Under the pieces are notes generated by a model. The model saw only the letters and a list, made by a program, of their open reading frames with translations, was not told the origin of the DNA and made no database searches. Position numbers and translations under genes: made by a program. This document shows positions 34,316 through 45,152 of a stretch of DNA of 64,000 nucleotides, in pieces. Source of the stretch: Gliomastix tumulicola (Eukaryota > Ascomycota > Sordariomycetes > Hypocreales > Bionectriaceae); contig BCHX01000008.1 in NCBI GenBank assembly GCA_001599755.1, forward strand, positions 248,001 through 312,000, given 5' to 3'. Within the stretch, counting starts at the first letter, position 1. Every line of letters begins with the position of its first letter.

Positions 34316-35149
34316 AGAAGTAGAACCGTCGGAGCACGGGATTGCAAAAGGGGAGATATATGATAGATATTCGAGAAGTTTCAATATCAACGAGCATGGA
34401 GAGAAAGTAATATTATAGACAGTGACGTGCCATGCTACGAGGTAACCAAATGATCACTAACCCGGTAAATATCATGTTCTCAATAGCAACTCATCTATTA
34501 TGAAAGTCATTATGATAGAGACCTGACTTCTTCCAACACGCTCCTGTCTGATTTCTCGTTTGTAATACAGCTCATTCAACTTTCTCGTCAGTTGGTCGTT
34601 GTCCACTAACGAAGCCGTGTCCCGTGACTAGTGAAGCTTCTTCTCTAGTAGGGGGCCACGAGAAAAGGAGGGAGAGTCGTGCTCCCGGCTTTCCGCGGGA
34701 CTCGCCCCCCATTTTCTCCCACGAGCCGATTTTCCGCTCACAACTAGACCAAACCTTGTCCCATCACAGTCTAGCTTATTGCACCATCGGTCAAGTTCTT
34801 TCCAGAGCGTTGAGTCAGGTGAGTCCCCGACCACGCCTACATCCCAGTTCTGGGGCCCCAGACCTGGTTCTCCTCGTTCCCCACGAACATTGCATCGCCA
34901 TGCCCAGACCGAACTTGACATGATCACGTGTAATCTCTTGTTGCGTCAGACCATTTTGACCGTTGGCCTGACCGTTGGGGACTGTTCTGGGCTCTCGGGT
35001 TAACGGGTTAAAGGTTCGGAAAAGGGAGAAAAGGGGCCGAGTCCCTCGATATATATCATAACATATTTTCCCTGTGCTCTATTCATCAGATCAATCCTCA
35101 CTTTCGAACCGCGCGGTACATCTCAAGACTTACAAAGACAACTGCCACC
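34316..35149. promoter_or_regulatory. Promoter region of sugar transporter with direct repeats
   Basis: 834 bp. A TATATAT box at 35050-35056 lies 94 bp before the ATG. Upstream are paired 10-bp repeats TGACCGTTGG (34957-34966, 34969-34978) and a tandem CGGGTTAA (34996-35011). Confidence 0.55.
34957..35011. promoter_or_regulatory. Two sets of direct repeats upstream of transporter
   Basis: TGACCGTTGG occurs twice with a 12-bp period, then CGGGTTAA occurs twice in tandem with an 8-bp period. All four copies sit 139-193 bp upstream of the start, typical of an activator array. Confidence 0.45.
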
Positions 35150-36792
35150 ATGCACAAACCAACCGAGCGCATCGTCTCGACGATGCCCGAAAGCAGCGTC
35201 GACACTGTTCGATGGTGGCGATCACCCAACCTCCGGACGCTCAACTTGCTGTTGATCATCCCTATGCTTTCCATATTTACCCAGGGGTAGGTCACCGTCC
35301 CTCGACATCCAAAACGAATCCTCGAGCCTTAGAAGACGCTAACCTTCGACCTCGTCTTGATAGATTCGACGGCTCGATGATGAACGGTCTCCAGGCCGTT
35401 GAGGCCTGGCGTAATTACTTCGGCGAGCCCAAAGGTGCGACACTAGGTCTCTTCAACGCCGCCTATCCCATCGGTGGCCTCTGCGCGTTTCCCTTCATAT
35501 CCTTCGTCAGCGATACCTTCGGTCGTCGAATCGGCCTCGCTACAGGCGCTACTATCTGCATCATCGGAGCGGTACTACAGGCTTCCGCTCAGAATCTCCC
35601 CATGTTCGTCGTCGCCCGGGGGATTCTCGGCTGCGGAACAGTCTTTCTCGGCTCCTCCGGTGCGCCTCTGATAACCGAGACTGCCCATCCGGCCCATCGA
35701 GCAACAGCTACTGCGCTCTTCAATACATCCTATGCCCTGGGCTCCATCGTGGCGGCGTGGGCGACATTCGGGACGTTCCGCATCGCCTCGAGCGCGTCAT
35801 GGCGCATCCCTTCTGGCCTGCAAGGGCTGCCGTCCGTCATTCAGCTTATCGGGCTATACTTTGTCCCTGAGAGCCCCCGATGGCTGGTCTCCAAAGACCG
35901 CCCCGAAGATGCCCTGGCTTTTCTTGCAAAGTACCACGCCGAGGGCAACGAGCAGGATCCTCTAGTCCAGTTTGAATATGCCGAGATTACAGAGGCACTG
36001 ACACTAGAAAAGAGTGCGGATAAAGGCAGTTTACTCAAGAACTACCGCGAACTGATCCGCACTCGGGGCAACCGAAAGCGCCTCTTCATTCTACTCTGGG
36101 GCTCTTGCATCGCTCAAATGTCTGGCAATGCCTTCATCTCCTACTATCTGTCCCCTGTCCTTTCGTCGGTAGGGTTGACGTCGAGTCTAGAGCAGACCCT
36201 CATCAACGCCACGCAGCAGATGCTATCCTGGTTCTCAGCCCTTTACTTCGCGACGCTGCCAGACAAGCTCGGCCGGCGCACCCTCTTCATAGGCTCTTTG
36301 AGTGCCATCTTCGTCTGTCTCGTCAGCATCACGGCCGGCAGCGCGGTCTTTGCCAACGACCACAGCAACAAGGCCGCCGGCTACTCGGTCGTCGCATTTC
36401 TCTACCTCTTCTCCCCAGCGTACAACTTTGGTCTCAACGGGAACCTGGGTCTCTACAACGCCGAGATCCTGCCCTACAAGCTGCGTATGCAGGGCCAGGC
36501 TTGCTTCCAGCTCTTCTCCACCTGCTTCAGCTTGCTCTCGACCTACGCTGTCCCCGTAGGCTTAGAACGGATGGCCTGGAAGTTCTACTGCATCTTCATT
36601 CCCTGGGTTCTTGTCGAGCTGGTGGTTCTCTGGTTTGTCTTTCCCGAGACCAAGGGTCCTTCTCTTGAGGAGATTGTGTTTCTTTTCGATGGACCGGATG
36701 CCGACTTGCGCAGGACCGACAAGGAGATGCAAGACGTCGAGCATATCACGATTGAGAGGGCCGAGGTACAGCCGAAGACCTCGCAGCTTTGA
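35150..36792 (+). CDS. MFS sugar transporter (lactose permease/hexose porter type)
   Basis: Exons 35150-35286 and 35364-36792 give 521 residues. The intron (77 nt) starts GTAGGT after TQG and ends GATAG before FDGSMMNGLQ; a longer unspliced frame through this region is not the protein. Twelve membrane segments are expected; sugar-porter marks are FVSDTFGRR, PESPRWLVS, LPDKLGRRT and FPETKGPSLEEI. Plasma membrane H+ symporter for sugars. Position next to the GH3 gene and its regulator suggests a glucoside or disaccharide substrate. The ATG at 35150 sits in a good CCACC context. Confidence 0.92.
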
Positions 36793-37404
36793 GCAGGGAG
36801 CTAAGTGTATCAATTGGTCTAGATATTATACTTGACAAAATAGTCATCATGAACGAAGAACAATAGTGACGGAGTGTATAGAGAAGGACAAATCTACTTA
36901 AAGAGGACGGCCTAAACATCAACCAATAAATAGAGCAAAAGATGTATGCATTATAATAACGAACCGCGGACGTTCATTGACACGATGTCCTTAGGGTAGG
37001 TTAGACACAAGGAGATAATTGTGGAAACAAGCAGGTGATTATACTCGGCGCAAGCGCTAATAATGAAGGAAAAAGGGCCGGCCACCTTAATTTATGCTAG
37101 TGCTCCTTAGCTTCCCCGCTATTCTGCCTAACAAAGCTATCTGACCCTCACCCTTCCACAATAATGAAGGACATTGTAAAAACGAGTTCAACGGGGGAAA
37201 AAAGGAAGAAAAAAAACATACAACAGCCGGTATTCGCTGGTCGTCACCGACCCAACTACTAATCAGCCCCTCACCAGCTTGACTATGGGAGAGCGGACGG
37301 GATCCCGTATTTTCTAGTGGGTATGGTCGTATGTGCTAGAGTAGTGTGTTGTAACGCACTATGTAGCCGCAGCTGGAGAGACGTGACGCCTACAGGAAAG
37401 GCGA
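36793..37404. other. Convergent intergenic region
   Basis: 612 bp between the transporter and cutinase stops; A-rich runs, no gene or notable repeat seen. Confidence 0.5.
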
Positions 37405-38392
37405 TTAAGAAAAAAGGTATGTGACCAACACGGACCCGACCACCAACGTCGACACCGGCGCCAAATGACCAGCTGCACCAGTACCAGGCGTTTCAGTAGG
37501 GGACGATGATCCCGTTTCGCTCCCCTCGTCACCAGTACCCCAATTGTTATACATGTCGACGACGTACTCAACCACCTCATCGCCGTAGTGCTGACGATAC
37601 TGCACGTGTGCGGGCGCATCGACATAATCGCCCACGTCACAGAACGGGTCGCCAGCGTGACAATAGGCTCGGATGCGCCTGCCGAGGGCTTCGCATGCGG
37701 TCGTGTTTGGACGGTAGAACATGCCGTGGCCGGTGTTGGTCCAGTTTCCACGGCTGAAGGAGGTGTTGGTCTGGGATGGGTCGCCGAATAGCACGATGGA
37801 TACCACTGCAGAGGTAGTAAATGTCAGAAATGGCGGTAGTGACGGGTAAATGGGAGGTCGTCTTACCATTCTTGGTCACTTCTGCACGAAGGGGAGTCGA
37901 TAGGGCAATGATCTTGTCCAGCTCAGTCGCAGGATCATAGCCAGCGTCGTTGCCCCAGATGGGAGCCATGCCGCACACGTTGTTGGATGTAATCTGTGCA
38001 CCCTACGAGCAGTCAACATACTGACAAGAATCATCCATCACCGTTGAGAGGCCTACCTGAGAGTATCCAAACCAAGACATCTTGGAGTTGGCACAAGCTT
38101 GCGCGTATGCCGTCATCTTCTCTCTCACGAGCCTTGTACCGTTGGCAACGGACTCAAAGTACGTTGGAACCCCATCCGAGGCTGGGTACAGGATAGCCTC
38201 GGAGTGCGATCCCTTGATTCGCTCGGCGATGGTGTCGACAAGTGCTTCCGTATCGCCGAATCCCATATCCTCTCCTGTGCCGCGCGAGACAAACATTTTC
38301 AAGCCCTCGGCGCAGGTGATGGAGGAGTTTTGGGCCAGGACGCCGGTGGCGGCCATGAAGCCAGGGAAAACGACCCAGAAGAGGCCGAGCAT
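37405..38392 (-). CDS. Cutinase / CE5 esterase with probable GPI anchor
   Basis: Exons 38392-38057, 38002-37867, 37805-37405 give 290 residues; introns 54 and 61 nt. Signal peptide at 1-22 (MLGLFWVVFPGFMAATGVLAQ); ATG 38392 is chosen for it, over longer in-frame starts. The nucleophile elbow GYSQG is residues 109-113 with Ser111 as catalytic serine; DPFCDVGD and HVQYRQHYG supply the Asp and His of the triad, and paired cysteines flank them. Most cutinases are 200-230 residues; here a Ser/Thr/Gly linker and a hydrophobic end (GHLAPVSTLVVGSVLVTYLFS) follow, a clear GPI-attachment signal. It would hydrolyse cutin-like or other esters while held at the cell surface. TATTAAA at about 105 bp upstream may be its TATA box. 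Confidence 0.92.
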
Positions 38393-39445
38393 TTTGGCTA
38401 GGAATAAAGGGAAGTTGGAGTGTGCGATATGAAGAGAGCAAAGAAAACACTGGATGATGGGAGACAAAGACGGAAGAGGGCTGGATTTCGAGACTCTTTA
38501 ATACTGCCCGCGCTCATCGTCAACATGGCTTCGCAGTGATGAGCAGATCCCTTGTCAGATCCGCATCTTGCCCAAATAGGTGGAAGGGGCCGCTGGCCAG
38601 GTTGTCTCGCTGCTAGTGCTGACGACCCGGTTGATGGGCTGACTTCAGCCCTGTGTGTATCAAGATTGCACACGGACAATGCAGTGAAAGTGCCATCGTC
38701 TGGGTGCTTCAAATCTTGAGGCCGGACTCGACACATTGTCATATGTGAGTGAGGCCTCGATAATAGTGTTTATAAGGTGTCTGCTATACCTGACGTAGAA
38801 CTTCAAATGCAGGCATGGTATGGGTTTCGTCCCGGGTCTGTACCTCACTCAGTATTGTCCTCCATTTTGCATTTTTCAAGCCCCGGCCGATCAATGGCCA
38901 TTGAGATGGAATACTGGGTGAGATTCAAAGTCATCATCATAGACGAAGCATCAAGGGGTATAGCGAATCAGAGCTGAGAACTGCGCCAAACAACGTGGCC
39001 AAGACATCTTGATACCCCGATGACAACTCCGTGGCAGTGAAGCTGTGACTAAGAATGACCAGATGAGGGGTCGGAGCACATGGGGAAGCTTTCAATGTTC
39101 TTCATTGGAGGCTGACAAGCAGCTAGATCTCATCTTCCTTACACACGATGAGGCTTTCCGTGATCTTCGAACCCTGCTGATTGATATGCACGAATCCACC
39201 TTGCGCGTCGTTCCACCAGAAACGGCTTGGTTGCCAAGGGGCGGATCTCCAAGAGATTGGAGGGACATGGGATTTTTTTTAAAATAGCGTCGATTCAGCG
39301 TGCTGACATCCTCCACCACATCAACCGTAATAATAAGCAGAGAATACAGGATGAAGAGAAGGTTGTCATTCTCCTTCATCTTTCTCGCTTCAAGCGTTGG
39401 TCAGATGAATCATTAACCCTCAACCACCAAATTGGATACGCCGTG
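38393..39445. other. Intergenic region between cutinase and regulator
   Basis: 1,053 bp, head-to-head arrangement. Short ORFs only. Contains the cutinase TATTAAA element near 38500 and an AT run near 39270. Confidence 0.45.
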
Positions 39446-41026
39446 ATGCCGGGCAACCCGCGCAGTCGAGGCTGTGAAAACTGCCTCAAGCGCAAGAAGA
39501 AGGTGCGTGCGTCTAACATGACAGACCTGCATCTCAGTACCTCAGCTAACAAGCATGCATCCAAGTGCGATGAGGTCAAGCCTACCTGCGGGCTGTGCAG
39601 CCGTTTAGGGATAGAGTGTGTGGGCAACGGCGTCAAGCGCTGGAAGTTCATACCTCATCGGGACGATGCCGGTTCATCTGGAACGCGGTCTCTGCCGATG
39701 AGCCGGACACCAAGTAACGAGACTACATCCCTCGCGGCAGCTCTAGTCCATGCTCTAGAGGTGCAGGACGTTCGGTACAATATCCGTACATTCGGCGGGA
39801 AACTCATGTCCGATCTGCCATCACAATTAGGCACTAATTCTGAGCTGGACACGACTGTTGCTGCCGTCGTTGCCCTGTATACTGCACGCCAGTCCCATCG
39901 ACCGAAAGTGAAAGCGCTCAAGCGATATGGCGAGGCGTTGTCGGCTGCAAGCAGGGTCCTGGAGAAGCAGAATGAGCCCGCCATCATCAGGATGCAGACG
40001 GTCATGATGCTGTTCATCTGTCAAGTAGGTCTCCGTCTGTGCTTAATCATCATGATTTGACAGTCGTCTAACAGGTACAAGGTCTTCGTCGATCGGAGAC
40101 AGGCCGACCAGCACCGGATCATGGTGGTGCGTGTTTTCCGAGACTCTGTCTTACGAGGCACAATCAGCTCAATAGAGCCTGACTTCAGATACGGACTTTG
40201 CCAAATCGCGGTAGGTTATATCCAACTGAGATTCGTCAACATGAACTGACAGGCGAAACCACTGCAGGTCTGGGCCAGCCTCATGGATCCGTCGCTGGAT
40301 CTGGGACCGTGGTTCTGGCAGGTTCTAAGCACATGCAGTGCGACGCCGCCAGTCAAGCACTACAAGGGGACATCGATCCAAAGCCTCGAGGTCTCAACAA
40401 TGGCGGAGGCTGCGACATACCTCAAAGCCCCGGAGAGGCATATCGCCCAGCTGTGGTGGATATACGATCTCATCCAGAGCGAGAAGCCACGCGTGCGCCA
40501 GTTGAACATCTTGGCGGCGGCGGCAGCCAACGCCCCAACAGGGGCAGAACAGGCAGCAAAACTGCATATCTCCTGCCTGCTAGCCTTTGCGGCCCTGCTC
40601 GGACTCGAGGCCATCATCAACCATGTGCTACGCCATCTTGCTACAAGCGACGATAATGGTGTCGGGGAGAGGCTGGTGACTGAAGCCCAGGTATGCCTCG
40701 ACGACGTGATTCAATTGGCAGATCAGGGAAACCATCTGCGGCCGTTTGGGTCCAGCTTCTTGCCGGACATGCTCAATGCCGTCTGGGGCGCCACGATGGA
40801 TGCTGTTGAAGATGAGACCGGGACGATGGAGTCCATCTTGAGGGATTATGATAAGGATCTCGAGGGGGCAGACTACATTGCAGAAGCAAAATGTGTACAG
40901 CGGCGTCTGCAAATGCTGGTGGCTGGTGAAGGTGGTGGCGCTGGAAATCTGGGGCAGGCTCTGGAAACACAGCAGATTCAGCAGAGTAATAAGGCCTGTA
41001 ACAGTGCTGGGTGTGTTATTCTGTAG
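39446..41026 (+). CDS. Zn2Cys6 transcription factor
   Basis: Proposed exons 39446-39502, 39566-40024, 40075-40126, 40176-40210, 40268-41026, giving 453 residues. The first intron (63 nt, in frame) splits the zinc cluster: its removal joins KRKKK to CDEVKPTC, restoring cysteines 10, 13, 20, 27, 30 and 37. Introns 2-4 (50, 49 and 57 nt) are supported by frame only; the last could instead end at 40252. The cluster at the extreme N-terminus and the short length fit the small-type fungal regulators seen near metabolic genes. Downstream is an amino-acid permease on the same strand, upstream a divergent cutinase; either may be a target, but no shared palindrome was found. Confidence 0.78.
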
Positions 41027-41758
41027 GAGGAGCGCCAGGGGAGAGCAACAACGTGAGGCCTGTCTAGATCAGCATCGCCACCTCATCTGAAAAAATCAAC
41101 AGAATATCTATCACGTCTGCATATTTTCTCAAAAGTTGATCATCCCATCCAGCAGTCACGCGACCTGAACAAAAATCTGCTCGTTCGTCACCACCGTCTG
41201 CAGATTCTCGCGATTCCAGCGTATTTCCGGACTGGCGGCCGGCGCCGAGTTGGCTAAGAAACTGAGAAAATGGGGATCAACAGAAGAAATTTTCCTCCCC
41301 AACTCCACAGCCCAGCATTTCTTTCAGCAGTCCAAGCCTTCCAGAAATCTTCTGCCTGTCGCCCCTCTCGAAGAACAGCGTCCGAGTTTTTCTAGCGGCC
41401 CGAAAAGAGTGGGAAGAGGCCGACGGACCGCCTGGAAGGAGCCAATCAGCTTGTTGGGAGGGTGCAGTTTTTCCCTCTTCTTCACGACGGCGACTCCATA
41501 TACCGCGATAGTGTGACTCGGATCTCACGATGAAGCGGCGGCTGGGACTCGACGAGGACCCGGTTGGCCTGGATTCGTCCTGGTCATGACAAATTTTTAC
41601 GTCGCTGTTTATAAACTCGGGACCCTGATGTCCTTGGGGAGTATAATCCCCCCCTCCCGTACTATATTCACGAATCATCATCATCACAGTGCAGTCAGTG
41701 TCCTCCCTCACACCACCAGATCGCATCATCCCCCTTCGCCGTGGGCCGACCGTTAGCC
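41027..41758. promoter_or_regulatory. Promoter region of amino-acid permease
   Basis: 732 bp. TATAAA at 41610-41615 on the plus strand, 144 bp before the permease start. No gene seen. Confidence 0.5.
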
Positions 41759-43330
41759 ATGGATGTCGAAAAGACTCCCCGAACAAGCGGCAGCACGCTC
41801 CCTGTGTCCTCCTCTTCCCCGAATCCCGTACCCAAGAACGATGCCGCGGCGGGCGTTGACACCAGCAATGGCAGCGACGTCGAGCTGCAGCGCGGCCTGC
41901 AGAGCCGACATCTGCAGTTCATCGCCGTGGGAGGCACCATCGGCACGGGTCTCTTCCTCGGCACGGGCAGCGCCCTCGCCACAGCCGGTCCCGTGTCTCT
42001 CCTCCTCGCCTTCATCTTCATCGGCTCCGTCGTCTACTCCGTCATGACCGCGCTCGGCGAGATGGCGTCGTACATCCCCGTCCCGGGCGCCTTCACGGCC
42101 TACGCGTCGCGCTTCGTCGATCCCACCGTCGGCTTCGCCATGGGCTGGATCTACTGGTTCAGCTGGTCGCTGACCTTTGCCCTCGAGCTGACGGCGGCCG
42201 GCCTGATCATCCAGTACTGGGACGACAGCATCAGCGTGGGCGTCTGGATCGCCGTCTTCTGGGTCCTGTTCACGGCCGCCAACTACATGCCCATCCGCTG
42301 GTTCGGCGAGTTCGAGATGTGGTTCTCGAGCATCAAGGTCGTCACCATCCTCGGCTTCATCGTCTTCTCCATCTGCGTCAACGCGGGCGTCGGCGACCAG
42401 GGCTACCTCGGCTTCACGTACTGGAGCAGCCCGGGCGCCTTCAACGCGTACATCGAGGACGGCGCCCTGGGCAAGTTCATCGGCTTCTGGTCCGTGCTCA
42501 TCACCGCCGGCTTCAGCTTCCAGGGCGCCGAGCTGGTGGCCATTGGCGCCGGCGAGACGGCCGATCCGCGCCGGAGCATCCCGTCGGCCATACGATGGAC
42601 CTTCTGGGGCATCTTTGCGCTCTTCGTCGCCACCGTCTTCTTCCTCGGCATCAACATCCCCTTTGACAACCCGGACCTGCTGAGCGAGAGCAAGGACGCG
42701 TCGGCCTCGCCACTCGTCATCGTCGCTAAGCTCGCCGGCGTCAAGGCGCTGCCGTCCATCATCAACGCCGTCCTCCTCTCCGCCGTGCTGACGGCTGCCA
42801 ACTCCAACGTCTACTCCAGCAGCCGCATCCTCGTCGCCCTCGCCGACTCGGGCCACGCGCCCGCGATCCTCAAGCGCACCAACCGCCTCGGCACGCCGTA
42901 CCTCGCCGTGGCCGTCTGCTCAGTCATCGGCTGGCTCGCCTTCCTCAACCTGTCCTCGGGCGGCACCGTCGTCTTCGACTGGCTGCTTAGTATCGTGGCC
43001 GTCGGCGGCTTCATCTGCTGGGCGCTCATCACCGTCTGCCACCTGCGCTTCATGAAAGCCCTCGTCCACGCCGGCATCCCGCGTTCCTCCCTCCCCTACG
43101 CCGCGCCGCTGCAGCCTTACCTGTCGTGGTTCGGACTCTTCTTCACCGTCCTCATTACTCTGACGAGCGGCTTCGAGGTGTTTATCAAGTGGGACACGAG
43201 CAAGTTCTTTGCCAACTATGTAAGCGTCATCCTGTTTGTTGTGCTCTACGCGGTGCATAAGCTTGTCATGAGGACCAAGATTGTGCCTCTCAGTGAGGTC
43301 GACCTGGTCACCGGTTGTGTTGATTCGTGA
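41759..43330 (+). CDS. Amino-acid permease (YAT family)
   Basis: Single exon, 523 residues, starting at ATG 41759 (an in-frame GTG upstream is not a likely start). A hydrophilic N-terminus (1-46) leads into the first membrane segment with the family signature HLQFIAVGGTIGTGLFLGTG, then GEMASYIPVPGAFTAYASRF, and about 12 segments. SFQGAELVAIGAGE and VYSSSRIL are further family marks. It is a plasma-membrane proton symporter for amino acids, specificity not readable. Codons end almost entirely in C or G, far more than in neighbouring genes, which usually signals high expression in fungi. Confidence 0.95.
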   Translation: MDVEKTPRTSGSTLPVSSSSPNPVPKNDAAAGVDTSNGSDVELQRGLQSRHLQFIAVGGTIGTGLFLGTGSALATAGPVSLLLAFIFIGSVVYSVMTALGEMASYIPVPGAFTAYASRFVDPTVGFAMGWIYWFSWSLTFALELTAAGLIIQYWDDSISVGVWIAVFWVLFTAANYMPIRWFGEFEMWFSSIKVVTILGFIVFSICVNAGVGDQGYLGFTYWSSPGAFNAYIEDGALGKFIGFWSVLITAGFSFQGAELVAIGAGETADPRRSIPSAIRWTFWGIFALFVATVFFLGINIPFDNPDLLSESKDASASPLVIVAKLAGVKALPSIINAVLLSAVLTAANSNVYSSSRILVALADSGHAPAILKRTNRLGTPYLAVAVCSVIGWLAFLNLSSGGTVVFDWLLSIVAVGGFICWALITVCHLRFMKALVHAGIPRSSLPYAAPLQPYLSWFGLFFTVLITLTSGFEVFIKWDTSKFFANYVSVILFVVLYAVHKLVMRTKIVPLSEVDLVTGCVDS

Positions 43331-43751
43331 AGTGTGTATGATTTGGCTCGGCGGGGAGTGGTGATTGTGACAATACCTACGTAATAGAATTAATGTTAAT
43401 GAGTATCATGATATCTGGAATACCTTCTTCGGCGTCATTCGCGCTTTCACTAGACGTGATCACGATATTGTTGTCTACAGATGATTCATCTGTAGGGTAT
43501 CTCGGCCAATTTCAACCCCTGACTGACTGACTGACTGACTCAGTCGTGTCAGTGAAAGCTCTGCGTCCACCCCGGCTGTATCCGGACATAATCCGGCTGC
43601 TGCCTTGGCGGGCATCCATCCCCTGAAAAGAAATTATGAACGCGACGCGTGATGAAACTCCCAGCTCAATCGTGCGAGTACTCACGGTCATATTCTCAAA
43701 TGCACCTTTTGTCGACCAACAGCCTCTATCTAGCCCCTGGCGCAGCCTGAG
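43331..43751. other. Intergenic region with (CTGA)n repeat
   Basis: 421 bp; contains the CTGA microsatellite at 43519-43540. No gene. Confidence 0.5.
43519..43540. repeat. (CTGA)5.5 microsatellite
   Basis: Five full CTGA units plus CT, perfect, between the permease and the next gene. Confidence 0.9.
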
Positions 43752-45152
43752 ATGGCTATGCTCTTCGGCTTTCATACCAGGCCGAGGCTGCTTTCAGTGT
43801 CACTCTCACGGGTCGTCACGCCACTCACACCACGACTCACACGAAGCGCCTTCACTCGCCCAATGACGACCAGACGCTTGACTCTGTCTCACGACGACGA
43901 GGGATTCAAAGACTGGCACGCGGGCATAGACAGCGCATCTGCTAATCCCTCATCAGTCAATCATGTCGAGATCGAGACTGCACCCGAGGGTTTCGACCTG
44001 GACCTCAAGGAGCACGAACCATGGCACAAATGGACCAGAACGGGTTCATATCCCGCCTTCACGGATGCTTTGCTTCGGATCAAGGAGCTTCATGGTCTGA
44101 CTGATGTCGCACTTCGATTCTCTGACGTCTGCGCCGGCGTGGAGAATGACATGAAGCCAATGTACGAGTCCTTTGAGACCATCGCCTGCCGACTACGAAC
44201 TCTCGAGCTTGTGTTCCGCGCGATACAGGACCGAACAGAACAGAACGCCTCTGCGACTCCGATCCGACGCCTCACGATTGAGAACCTCCAGAACGCGCCT
44301 CTACACGGCTTCACGGGGTCCAGTCTCTTTACGTCGGTCATGAAGCACATCGAGGAGCTGCACCTTTTCGTCGCGGTCGAGTGCAGTGAGCACGGGCCGG
44401 ACCAGGACCTGGAACGCATAGAGCGCATGCAGTTCGAGCCGTATCTCCGTGACGCGTGGCTCGCTCCTTTCGCAGACCAGCTTACCGGCCTGTCGCTGTA
44501 CTTCAACGAAGCCTGGGGCACGGCACCGGGACACTTCGACGGGAACGGCCTCCTCTTTCCACGCCTCAAGACCCTCAACTTGGGCGGCTTTGTGGCCTCA
44601 CGACACGGGCATCTGGACTGGGTCCTGCGCCAGAGGTCGCTGGAGCGCCTGCGTCTGGAGAGCTGCTACATTGCATCGCATCTGGCAGTGTCCGAACACG
44701 AGGAGCAGAAGTGGAAGCTGCGCACGGGGGACTGGCAGCAGCATCCGATGGGCGCCTACGGATTCGCCTGGCCTGAGGACCGCATCTACACCTTCCCCGG
44801 GACCTGGGGAGCGGCGTTTGACAAGATTGGCACGTCGCTGCCCAACCTGCGGGAGTTTCGCTTCGGCGCGCGTGGGCTGGGGGAGCATTATTTCCGCGAG
44901 CCGGAGAGCATGCCTACCACGCTTCCGAAGACGCGATACATCACGATGGATACAGGATTGCTGCCTAGCCCCTGGGTCGAGGCGGATCACCAGGACGGCA
45001 GGATGCAGTTTGGGAACAACGACGAGAGTGTATGGGAGCGCAAGCCTGGAGCAAACTCATATGCGCCTCGCGGAACTCTGAATAAAGCGGCCGAGCACGA
45101 AGAAGTCGACCAGCAAGCTCTTGAGAGGCTGCAAAAGACGATGGGGGAATAA
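43752..45152 (+). CDS. Hypothetical protein with leucine-rich-repeat-like pattern
   Basis: Single exon, 466 residues. The first 45 residues are rich in Arg, Ser and Thr without acidic residues, like a mitochondrial import signal; a second ATG at 43863 would remove it. Several segments have the spacing of degenerate leucine-rich repeats (RLRTLELVFRAI, IRRLTIENLQNAP, LTGLSLYFNEAW, LKTLNLGGF, LERLRLESCYI), as in many fungal F-box-type proteins, but no F-box is seen. The C-terminus has EDRIYTFPGTWGAAFDKIG and a conserved-looking WVEADHQDGRMQFGNN stretch. I recognise this as a fungal uncharacterised family at most; no function is assigned. Confidence 0.75.
   Translation: MAMLFGFHTRPRLLSVSLSRVVTPLTPRLTRSAFTRPMTTRRLTLSHDDEGFKDWHAGIDSASANPSSVNHVEIETAPEGFDLDLKEHEPWHKWTRTGSYPAFTDALLRIKELHGLTDVALRFSDVCAGVENDMKPMYESFETIACRLRTLELVFRAIQDRTEQNASATPIRRLTIENLQNAPLHGFTGSSLFTSVMKHIEELHLFVAVECSEHGPDQDLERIERMQFEPYLRDAWLAPFADQLTGLSLYFNEAWGTAPGHFDGNGLLFPRLKTLNLGGFVASRHGHLDWVLRQRSLERLRLESCYIASHLAVSEHEEQKWKLRTGDWQQHPMGAYGFAWPEDRIYTFPGTWGAAFDKIGTSLPNLREFRFGARGLGEHYFREPESMPTTLPKTRYITMDTGLLPSPWVEADHQDGRMQFGNNDESVWERKPGANSYAPRGTLNKAAEHEEVDQQALERLQKTMGE

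Noticed and set aside
35074..35363. Unspliced N-terminal extension of the sugar transporter frame
   Set aside because: It reads through an intron; the other frame from ATG 35150 gives the normal transporter N-terminus after splicing.
41753..42856. Minus-strand ORF of 367 codons
   Set aside because: Shadow of the amino-acid permease caused by strong GC3 bias; composition is Asp/Glu/Arg/Ala-rich with no domain.
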